DNA of 64,000 nucleotides, from the NCBI GenBank assembly GCA_964035545.1, contig OZ037767.1, forward strand, positions 31,052,128 to 31,116,127. The letters run 5' to 3'. Positions 1 through 11,200 of the stretch are shown here, piece by piece. Below the pieces are notes generated by a model. It saw only the letters and a program-made list of their open reading frames with translations. It was not told where the DNA came from and ran no database searches. Within the stretch, counting starts at the first letter, position 1. The number at the start of each line of letters is the position of its first letter. This DNA is from Bugula neritina (lineage: Eukaryota > Bryozoa > Gymnolaemata > Cheilostomatida > Bugulidae). The position numbers and the translations under genes were made by a program.

Positions 1-1004
1 AATAGAAACATTTCAAATAGAAAAGCAGCTACCTTGCTACTTGATGAAGCCAGTCTATAAATAGAATGTACGTGCAATCATGACGTATGCATACTCTATT
101 ACTGTGAATACAATTTTATTATTTATTCTCTTTGTAGCTTATTTTAACTTTCCTCAATTTTAAATAAACATCACGTACCAAAAATAGTTTGTTACTTTTA
201 CGAATAATTAGAAATTTGTGCGAGGTTGGTTGTTCAGGTGCAACTACATAGTATTTCCTGAAAGTCATTGTAATTATTGTTTAAGGAGTAGTGTTGATAT
301 TAAGAAGTAGCATAAGGAAACTTGTATTTAAATTAAATTGGCTGTGTGTTTCTGCAGCAAGTTTGAAGAATTGAATTCACATAAATTGATCTCAATTAGT
401 TTTTACTTTGAATAATGGTTCAATCAACAATTAACAGAGACTAGTTATGATTGAAACTACTCTGTTTATTAATAAAATATATCATAGTATATAATATCTG
501 TACTTTGGCTACTGAGGCAGCGTGTATTCGAATAGAATCGGCAGCTGGTCATCAGTTATTAGGAGAAACATAAATGAAACAGCACAACGACTAAGTATAT
601 AAGGTTTGAGCAATTAGCAAGGTGAGGAAGAATGCAAGAAAGTCTTTTAGGAAGAAATTTCAACACAATTTTCTTATTGATGGTCGAAATGAGATTTCTT
701 ATACATCTAACTTAAGGGCATAGGGTTGAGATCCCGTCTTGGAAGCAAACTGTATATTAGAGTACTAAGTCTATGACTATCATCATCATATAACAAAGTT
801 GATGAAGAATTACATGAAAGTGTGTGTCTACACTAAACTACGGGATGTTTAACTAGGATAATCGGCGAAAAATTCAGACACTTTGATATTGAGCCCCATG
901 AATTCTAAATGATGTTCACAACATAAAAACAATGTAGTAACACAAGGATATATAATCAGATTTGCTTTTTGTTATTGATTGATTTGTTGTGGTGAGCTTA
1001 GGAG
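1..1004. other. AT-rich intergenic DNA, no gene seen
   Basis: No open frame with flanking splice signals or recognisable protein similarity was found on either strand. This is the 3' flank of the minus-strand gene whose stop codon is at 1005-1007. Confidence 0.5.
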
Positions 1005-4000
1005 TTATTTTCTCAACCACGGCTTTTTGACAATCTTTCTGCATTCTGGCCACTCGAATCTAGTCTGGTACTCTGTGTGATTTGGCGTGTAAGTTACCTG
1101 CAGGATAAAAGGCTGTAATTAGTCTACAAAAATAACTCATTATAAACAACAGGCAGTCAAATCAAGACATAATTTGTGTTTGATAATTATAAAACACTAA
1201 GCAATAATAAAGGTGCCCATAAATTATGCTGTTAATATTCATGCATAGCAGAAAACATGGATAATACCAGAACATCTTGTAAGTGTGATGGGTGGTCAGC
1301 GAATACAAATGATTCTTTATATTGTATAATCTTCATTGAATTTTTTATAATTTTTATAAAAAAAGGATGACTTACGGCAGCTGTAGGTCTGCCGTAGTAG
1401 GAGAAGTCAGGAGTAGGGTTTATGTTAAAGTGAGTCAGTTTCTCTGGAGCTCCTTTCTGGTTGTATCTCTTCATGTATTCTGTGATGCCAGGGAACGTAG
1501 TGTTGATTCCACACCTTTCCTGAATAGACTTGGTAGGGGGCGCGTTGTGACTCCTCGTCTTGGTAGCTTGGAGTGGGTTCATGTTGTCAATGGATAGGTG
1601 AGTATCTGAAATCAGAAGAAATGCAATTTTTTCTTCTCAGTAAAAGATTTCAATAGTCTAATTTTTAAGGTTTTTATAAAAAAATCCCGCCAATCAAAAC
1701 TTCCTGTAGAATTTACTCGTTATGAGCAGACTGGCAAAGCAGGCAAACAAAACACTTTAAGCCTAACAAGAACTTTCAGCAGAATTACAACAGGTATGCG
1801 GATAAAAGAGCAGTTGTGGTCTAGTAGTTAGAGCAGTGGCTGGCCTTAAGTATAACCCCTTCTACAAGGTCACGTGTTTGAATTCTGATGGATCATCTTT
1901 GGTGTTGTCAAGAATTGCTCTTATACCACTTTAAAAGCTCCGAACCTCTCCCAACTATGTTACCAGCATGTCCCCCTAAGAACTTTTATTTTATCAATAG
2001 TTTTCACAAACTTTAAAAACATGAGTGTATTATTGTTAAAGTCTCACTGTATTCATCCAGTCGCCGCCTTGGTAAGCTGGCTGGAAGGAACACTTTGCCT
2101 GAAACAACAATACATTAGATTAGATACTGGATATATAGAACATTCTGAATTAGGTAGAGATCAATTCTATGTAGGATATAGTTATAGAGATCAATTCTAT
2201 GTAGGATATAGTTATAGAGATCAATTCTATGTAGGATATAGTAAAGAGATCAATTTTATGTAGAATATAGATATAGAGATCAATTCTATGTAGGATATAC
2301 GTCAAGACAAGTAATATCTAATTAAGATACTAGTCTCTGTGTATCATGAGCCTACAGTATGTGTATCACCCACCAGGTGGTTTCTCTCCATTGTACTGCT
2401 GTGGGGTGCTGTAGGAATTTCTCTGCGAAGGATCCAACCAGGCCATGCCTAGCTTTGTCGGGTCCCTTGACCCCCGAGTCAAATTGTGCCGATAGCCCGT
2501 GTACCTATCGGTCACTCCGATGTAATCACAGAACTGGTCTATCCTGCCCTGAGCTGACTTGGCATAGGGGTGAAGGTCCTAAGGCACACTATACTTATAT
2601 ATATTGCGACTATTGTTCTCATAATTTCAAAACGATTAGCAAAGGTTAAATATATAACACTCCATTCATGTAAAATGAACTGTATATAGTAAAGTTCTAT
2701 TCTATGAGCATGTCTAAGCTTTGAAAATATTTGATCTGAGTTTGAAAAATAAATTTGTAGCTGCTTGCATAAAGAATTAGTTTGCCTTGAAGTCAGATAG
2801 AGTGACCGTGTGTACACTATCTATATATCCATTTGTATTTATTTACATATAAATACAAACTTGAATTATAAAACAACTAAAAATAGAATATTGACATTTT
2901 ATGTGAGTTTCAGTGACTAGATTAATATACATTAGCTCATGTTATCACGATTATTACATTAGAAAAAAATAAACACCATTATTAGGCTTTTACAAAATTA
3001 ACAACAAGGAAATTAGTTGAACTGTAAATGTGCAAGGATAATTGATATAACAGGACGCCCCATATAGTCAGTTTGGTGAGAAAATTGTACAATTAAATAC
3101 TGAGCAGTAAAATACATTATTCAGTAAAAAGAGTTTTCAAATGTAGAATTTGTTGAAAGGTTTAAATAACACTGCAAGTTTTGTGCACAAATAAAAGCTC
3201 CTACTCATCCATAGTTACAATGTAAGTAAAAATCGTAAATTACTAAATGCTAGTAACATGGATTGAGGGTGTCATCCTAAATAACATTGCTTGGAGTTAA
3301 TTTAATTGCCTGATCATTATAACCAATTGTACTAGAATGTTAAACTGGTACTTTTAATCATCAAAGCAACTTGAATTTAACTTAGATAATAATTCATATA
3401 AATTTGTTATTACAATGTTCAAGGGTCAATTGCTGCTTGATGAGCGTAGAAAAACCTAGAAGATGCTTCAAACACAGAAAAAGAAATTGAAACGTTTCTT
3501 TTACAACTATAAATTTGCTGTGCAATGAAGTTTAAGTATAGTGCAAAGAAAACCTGGTGACAAAGTGAAATGAGTTGAAATAAATTATATATCATAGATA
3601 CAAGTATAAGTTACAAGACGAAATAAATTACACGGTTTTCACTTACATCTAGCTCAGGATTTATGGGCTACAGAGGCAAAGGAAACACTCATGTAATGAC
3701 ATAGCATCCTACACCATTATCACTACTTTTGGTAAGATACAATGCTCATACTTATTTACATAATGCATTTTATTTATTAGTTTAAAATTTATTAAACATG
3801 ATCATTTTACAATTTTAATATTTAATTGAATTATTATAAGCTGTAATGACACAGTTAGAGCATTTATTTTTTAAACTACTTTTTACTAAAATCAACAACA
3901 CAAGAGATAAAAACAGGCTGCTTTGAGAGTATTGCTATATATACTCAGTATTGGACAACAAATAAACACATAGATTAAAATACACCTACTCTTTTAATGC

Positions 4001-4982
4001 TTCCCAAGTTGTCACCAGCCCATTGATGCATTTCTCTTACTTGATTTTCTTGCAAAGTTTGAACTTTAGGAATGCCAAAGTTACCTTTATACTGCCCAAC
4101 GAATGAAGTGCCGTTGGCTATTTTAGAAGCAGCCTCTAATAAACAGATAATTTATATTTTTTATAAACAAATGCACAAGCTTCGCAATACAAACTAGTAA
4201 GCTGATTTAGTTCTAGTAGAATAAAAATTTAACTGCAAGCACTATAAAAAACTGAATCTACCTGCTTTTTCTTTATTTAAATCTTCTGTGTTGAACCGAT
4301 GGCCCCATTGTTTAGAAGATGTTAGAAAGTCTGAGTCTAGTTTCATGTGGTTAACTCCATTGTTTATTCCACTCATTTCTCTATTCAGCTCATGAGTTAC
4401 ATAATATTGCCCTGACCTCACATCCCTAAGATTGTTCTGAAGACCATCTATAGCAAAATCAACTTTTCAAAATACTAATTATATTACACAACATAAATTT
4501 ATTTTCTAAACCACTTTTGTAAAATAATTTTGAAGATTTTAGTTTGAAGAAAATTCAATCAATATTTTGGTTTAATAAGTTAAAGTTCAAGTATATTACA
4601 AATATACCTAACTTGTTTTTAACTAGTGCAAAATATAATCATAATGATGATAACAATATCAACTCACTAACTGTAACACTAACATAAACTCAACATAAAC
4701 ATTAACATTCAAATAACTCAAATTTTAAATCTATTATACACAATAAGATTTACTATTATACTCTAATAGTACATATAATATTACTATTAGTATTTGCTAT
4801 AGTATTACTTTCAGTATTACTATTAGTGGTGGAGGGTTTAGCTATAACTGATGGAGACTATGACTATCACTATCAATATCAGCAGCATTGGGTTGACGGT
4901 TTGCATTATTAATTTTAAAAATCTACTTACCAGAAGCATAGTTAAATGAGTGTGCTACGTTTGGTTGCAAAACTGAAGCCAT
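1005..4982 (-). CDS. Unidentified multi-exon gene, axonemal/microtubule-inner-protein-like
   Basis: Six minus-strand exons can be read: 4982-4931, 4447-4262, 4135-3990, a 21-base microexon 3667-3647, 1605-1376 and 1097-1005 (stop TAA). Phases agree everywhere except between the microexon (ends phase 0) and 1605-1376 (needs phase 1), so one small exon of length 3n+1 is missing from the model. The protein is about 243 residues or slightly more, hydrophilic, without signal peptide or membrane segment. It is rich in Tyr, Asn, Pro and aromatic-basic motifs: GITEYMKRYNQ, PDFSYYGRP, and near the C-terminus TEYQTRFEWP. EYxxxFxWP-type motifs are known from microtubule-binding ciliary proteins such as MDM1, and this style is usual in axonemal inner proteins. 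I do not recognise the exact family; the ciliary role is inference, helped by an X-box-like site 85 bases upstream of the start. It is divergent from AFG1L. Confidence 0.7.
1808..2015 (+). repeat. tRNA-derived SINE-like element
   Basis: The head reads like a tRNA with an A-box-like TGGTCTAGTAGTTAGAG and, about 50 bases later, a degenerate B-box (GTTTGAATTCT). A non-tRNA tail follows, containing CCAACTATGTTACCAGCATG. A diverged copy on the other strand at about 7545-7715 shares both head and tail, which supports a dispersed repeat rather than a lone tRNA pseudogene. It lies in an intron of the minus-strand gene. Confidence 0.5.
2155..2300. repeat. 30-bp tandem repeat, about 4-5 copies
   Basis: The unit contains AGAGATCAATTCTATGTAGG followed by ATATAGTTAT. 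The first copies are identical and the last two are diverged. It lies in an intron of the minus-strand gene and follows the SINE-like element by about 140 bases. Confidence 0.85.
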
Positions 4983-6276
4983 ATTTCCAATTGAAAAAAT
5001 AAAGTTGTAAAATTTGTTAGTGTGTAAGTGTGAGTATTACCAATTCATGTCTGCAGCAAAATTGTTGTTGCTAAGTTACGCAACCGGAAACCTAGCTCAA
5101 ATGGTTAATTGACCGCTTCTATGTCAAGGCTAAAGTTTAGTCTTGCCGTGCTATAATTATTAATAATAATTGACAACACACTCATAGATATTATTATTAT
5201 TGTCACAGAAATTATTAATTATTTATTGTATCAATTACTATTATTATAATTACTGTCGTTGTTTAGAATTATAACTAAATATATTAAATAATAATAATTA
5301 GATAGTTAGAAGATTTAAGCTTTTTAAATTGCAACTTGAACTGTTGAAATTCTACTTCATGTTGATGACTTGATCATCAGATCATCATGATTATGTTCAT
5401 GTTGGCAAATTGAAATATTTTACTTGTTTTTCAGTTTCACTTTAGTTTAAGTTTTAATTTTATTTTTTGACTTTACAGTTTTTGCTAAGTAGAACTAGCA
5501 AGACCGGCCTACGGCTACAAGTACAAAGTCAAATGCAAGACTATAGTCAAAGACTAAACTAAAGACTAAAGAGAAAATCACTAACATAGACACTGACTTC
5601 AATCTGAAGTTACTGCTAGTGTTACTGTTTATGTTAGTTACTTTTTATTTTTCAACTTCAAGTTGAAGACTAAAAATAGATATAAGGTAAAGTTATTAAT
5701 TTTAACGTTAAGTAATATTCGTGTTGATATTAATTTATAATTTAATAATTATAACATTTATTATCATTATGCTAGTTATTGATATTGATATTCATATTTC
5801 AGTTGATATTTATATTATTATTAATATTAATTGTTATAATAAAATCTACATCATTATCGTAATGATTATGATTACTTGGATTTAGTGTCATAGCGGCACT
5901 TTCATCATTATTCCTAATACTTCAGCTTCAGGGTAACCTGAACTTTACTTTGCAGTTGCGAGTTGGAGCTACACTTGCTGTGAGTGTGACTGTCACTGTG
6001 ATGTTGATGATACTAGTTTTATAAATTATTATTATAATTATCTGTTTTACCAGAAATTTAGTTGGAAGTGAAACAATACATTGAGTTTAAAATTGATGGC
6101 AGCAACAAATTTATTTGGAAGCTAAAACTAAAATAAAAATTTGAAGTTGAACTGATGATCAAAATTTAGATCAGTTGATATCAAGTTTAATTTTCTCGGT
6201 ATAAGTATTAGTGTGTTGCATTTAGTAATTTACTGTAGCTGTACCAGTGTGGCGCTATCAGCGAGGGTATCTCTGG
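4983..6276. promoter_or_regulatory. Divergent intergenic region between the ciliary candidate and AFG1L
   Basis: About 1.3 kb separates two divergent start codons. Most of it (5150-6060) is degenerate AT-rich simple sequence built from short TTA, GTT and TAT words with no gene. Besides the X-box-like site at 5067-5079 there is an ETS-like ACCGGAAAC at about 5084. No TATA box is evident next to either start. Confidence 0.4.
5067..5079. promoter_or_regulatory. X-box (RFX-type) candidate
   Basis: GTTGCTAAGTTAC matches the RYYNYY-N-RRNRAC X-box consensus at 12 of 13 positions by eye, and an additional GCAAC follows immediately, giving a GTTGC/GCAAC inverted pair. It lies about 85 bases upstream of the start of the ciliary-looking gene. 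RFX factors activate ciliary genes through such sites in animals; function here is inferred. Confidence 0.35.
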
Positions 6277-8192
6277 ATGGCCCTCAAAGGGAAAAGCTTT
6301 AACTTATTGAAAAGCTCTGTAATCTCAAGTTTTAGTAGAAGTCTTGCTGGCAACTGTTTTGGTAAGTTTTATTTATGCAAAATATTATCTAAGGCTAAAG
6401 CTAATTTTTTTATTAAGAAAGGAAATCAGAGTGAGTATAGGTATTTTGCAAAATGAATATTGCTTGCATTTGCTAAAAGTGAATTGTGATGCTTCTGTTC
6501 CTGCTGCATTTTATATCTTCCTAATTAATTTGTCAATTACTTGTGTATTAAAAAAAGTTTTGATATAGAAAAGTAGTGGGGATATTTAAAGGCTCCAAAT
6601 AAAATTAAATAATACCTATTATATACATTAATATCTTCCTACGTCGTAGAATATATGCTTCAGTGGCTAGAATTTATCCATCTCAAGTTTGCTGATACAA
6701 AGAATGCTGACATAAAATCTTAAAGTTTTAAATCACTAACTTTTGTTTCATGTTTTGGCTGACACCAACTTTCAAAACAAAGTTGTTAGCTCAAAGCTTA
6801 GTATGTTGTTGCATATTTTGTATAAATTTTATGTTCTATTTTATCTCAATTGTATAGAGCGTCAGTACAGCACTTACAGTCCAATACAACTGTATGAGCA
6901 GAAGGTATCAAGTGGCAAACTCGAGCATGACTCACATCAACATGATGTCATGCTCTTGCTCGACAAGCTAGCATTGCAAGTCCAAACTTATCAACCTCAA
7001 AAGCAGTCATTATTCTCACAGGTGATTTCTATCTGCATTTGAAGTTTTAAACTGGTTTTCAACTCTTATGAAATTAAATGATCTCAATAAATGTTTATAT
7101 TATTTTAGATGTTTTCTCGTAAAGATATTCCGGAAGCTCCCAAGAGTTTTTACCTTTACGGAGGGGTTGGTCAGTTACAGTTTCTAGTATTTGGTTTAAA
7201 AATAATTTAGTTTTGCCAGATTTCACCCTGGTGCTGGTTATTTACTTTATGGTTCAAGCTGAGCTGTCATATAGTTTCACTATTATGTAATAAATCTGCA
7301 TGCATACAAGGAATATTTTCTTTGCTAACAGGTACAGGAAAAACTATGCTCATGGATTTATTCTATAGTGCTGTTCAAACTTCTAAGAAACAACGAGTCC
7401 ACTTCAACGCTTTTATGTCAGATGTACACAAAAGTAAGTTAGCTTTCAGCTGCACATGTGAGTAACTTAGACTGCTTCACTTCTGTTTCTCATAGTAGCT
7501 TCAAATGTAAGTAGTTGTGTTAACCTTTCTAGTCTCCATTTCTGTGAGAACCCCTAATTACAATGGTTATTAAAGACTGTGTCTTATACCATACTGACAA
7601 CATAGTTTGAGGGCTTACTGGGGCACAGAGGCTTTTCCTGACATCACTATGACCTTGAAACATGCCATAACTTGTCTCTCATTAGGCCTGCGCTACAACT
7701 TCTAGACCACAGCTGCTCTGTGTATTTGTGTTTAGATGTTGTGTGTCATAAGCTACAATGATTTATTTCCCCAACAGATATTTGCATCTGTTTTCTGATT
7801 GTGAAAAGTGTTAATAGTTTACATACTTTATCGAGAATACAACTTTCAAAAGTGAGCATTATTTTAATTGATTCATAGATTAGCAATTTTATGGACTTTT
7901 ACAAGTGATATTGTTTTTGAAATTTGCACACACCGCACTCGCGCGCACTCATAACACACACCCTCTCTCGAGTTTGAGTTGTGCTAACCTGCAGTGTTCT
8001 GCCTCAGCCCTCCTAATGTAGTGTAATTCTCTGATTTGTAGAGATTCATGCGGTGAAATCCACCGTCCCTAAACAAGTCAACGTCCGGAAATACGAGTCT
8101 TTCGATCCGATACCTCCAGTTGCCGACCTCTTAGCTGATAAATGTTCGCTCTTGTGTTTTGATGAGTTTCAGGTGAGACACGCCCACATGTG

Positions 8193-8254
<62 letters not shown>

Positions 8255-11200
8255 GTATTGTGGGTATATATACTATACAGTGCTGTGAGTATATATACTA
8301 TACAGTGCTGTGAGTATATATACTATACAGTGCTGTGAGTATATATACTGTACAGTATTGTGGGCATATATATATGCTATACACTGTTGTGGATATATAC
8401 ATACTATACACACTATACAGAGTACAATATTGCATATCCAAGGAACAATGCATGTATTCATCTAGGTAACAGACATTGCTGATGCTATGATTTTGAAGAG
8501 ATTATTCACAGAACTGTTTGATAGAGGAATTATTGTAGTAGCTACCTCAAACAGACCTCCTGACGACTTGTACAAGAATGGTCTTCAAAGAGTCAACTTT
8601 CTTCCATTCATAGATATTCTAAAGGTGTGCACAGTCTGGCCTTGCGCTGTAAACTATCATTGTGATGGTGTAGTTACTTAGTCTAAATCTTTCCACTTAA
8701 TCTAGAACTTCTTGTAGTTAAATCTACTATACTACTATAAATCTACTAAAATCATTACCCTTGTTGAAACTTACTTATTGTTGAATAAATAATATATGTA
8801 TTAATTGATTTTATGAGATTATACAGTATTACCCTGTAATATCTTCATATATACCGTATATACCATACTATAGGAGGTTGTTATTGCTTTGGTTTATATT
8901 TAGTATATGTGTGTAATTATATTGTGTTATATGTTATTATATTATATTGCCTTAGATAAATATGCAATGATATATTACATTGTATTATGTTATTCTACTA
9001 TTATATTATATTATGTTGTAATATATTATATTATGTTGTAATATATTATGTTATATTGTAATATATTATTTACTCTATCCTGTACCTCAGAGTAGAGCCA
9101 ACATTATAGACTTAGACTCCGGGAAGGACTACAGGCGACTGCGAACTTCTGCTGATCAGTTCTACTTCCTGTGAGTCCACAATGCATTGCTGTATATATT
9201 TCCTGTGAGTCCACAATGCATTGCTGTACATTTTTCTTGTGAGTCCACAATACATTGCTGTACATATTTCCTGTGAGTCCACAATGCATTGCTGTACAGT
9301 ATAATATATTCTATTTTTAGAACAACTGATGCAGATGTAGATTCACGGCTAGACGAGCTGTTTATTTTCCTTACAAAGACCTCTAAAGGTTAGTCGGGTC
9401 AAGGTTCTGTCGCACCGAGAAGGATTTTATTTTCTTCTGTAAAATGTGGCGGAATGTTTTAATTGTGCTCAGCATGTATTAGAAGTATGTGATATCTCTT
9501 TAGTTTTCTGGTGTAAATATCCACTGTTCCATTGAGAAACTATCAGACTGTATCAGAGTTTCGGTTTTACTATTGACTAATTGTAATCTCTAATATGTTC
9601 ACCGCAGAAAAGCCGTCCCCAATAACGCTGCAGTTTCTTGGTAGAGAACTGAAGCTAAGAAAAGCCTGTGGACCTGTCCTTGACACGACCTTTAAGGAGA
9701 TGTGTGAACAGGTGCGCTAACTACTCTTATTAACCTCCTTTATCTAAGAGAATAATGCACAGCTGTGCAGTATTTTCATGTAGTCAATCTTTTTGTAAAA
9801 TATGTTATTATAAATTTATCAAGTGATTATGTTATTACATTCTACTCTGTCCGCTGGGAGAATGCTGCCGACAGCGTTGAGTAGGTCACCTTGTAATATA
9901 GTGTATGCAGACGTGATGGAGTTGTTTGCACTATGTGTGTGTTGTAGCCCCTGTCTGCCAATGACTATTTAGAAGTATGTAAGCACTTTGACACTGTCAT
10001 ACTCAGGGATGTGCCTCGCATGCAGTTTGACTCTCTCAGTTCCATCACTCGGTTTATCACTCTTATTGATAACCTCTATGATCAGCAGGTTAGTAGCCTA
10101 GTTAGTAGTTCAACTGTTCGTCTAACTGGTAGTCTAACTGGTAGTCTAACTGGTAGTCTAACTGGTAGTCTAACTAGTAGTTAATAGTAGCTAGTCATAG
10201 TAGTAGTTGGTAGATGTTAGTAGTAGCTAGTAGTAACTATTAGTAGCTAGTCATATAAGGAGCATATCTCTTATTTGTCTAGTAGTTTTAGAATTTTATT
10301 CTAACCAATAATAGTGTACAGCATTTACCTTATAGCAAAGACTGTTATATATAATGTAATAAGAAGAGAAAATAATAGATAAGATGAGCACTAGAGGCTA
10401 GCTTATAACTCGTTACAGAGTATTAGTAGCATTGTGGGTTTAGGAGTTATGGTCTCTCTGGTTTCCTTGACTGATATTGTCAGTGTGTGATAGGCTAGGC
10501 TGTGACTGAGACAATCTTAGTACTGCTGACTACATCTTGTACATTCTTTGGCAGCATCTGCTTTTCTTCTACAGTCAGCGTGCTGACTTTGTCTGACATT
10601 CTGATGATGAACCTTTTAGCTACGCCACTCTCCTCTACAATATGGGTATTTCATATATTACACATTGTTATATACTTTATATGGTCTAAATTTAATAGGT
10701 ATATCTGTTAAGTATCATATATGTTTCTGTTAAATACAAACATGCATATAACAGAGTGATGAGGGTAGTTTAGTATTGCCTCACTTACTTTCAAATTCTT
10801 TAATAGTTATCTCCCCTTCCACATATTTCCAGAAGGTCAAACGTGTGGTCTTAGCATCACCTGATTGATTTGGTAGCTTTCCCAGGTTTTTTACTGAAAG
10901 AAACATATTAATGTAGATATTTTGTTTAATTTAGACAGTTGTAATATTCAAATATTTTCTTACACCTAGTGTTGTGTGTTTGAGTAACCTACCAGTTGCA
11001 GCAGCGGGTAGCATGGTTTTCTGCAGGTTGATACTCTCCATAGCCTTAGGTTTTTGTGTGACACGTTGCAGTGATGCGAGGGGCGTGGCGCAGACTCTAT
11101 TTGGTTTCCTGTCAGTCGTTGTAGTTGTGGGCTCAGTGATTTCCTTAGCCTTAGGTCTATCTGCTTGTGACAGTGACTTAAGGAGGGTGATGTTGACTCC

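Noticed and set aside
2359-2649. 96-residue ORF in a locally GC-richer patch
   Set aside because: No splice-compatible partners or recognised motif; the patch may be a repeat, but I found no second copy in the window.
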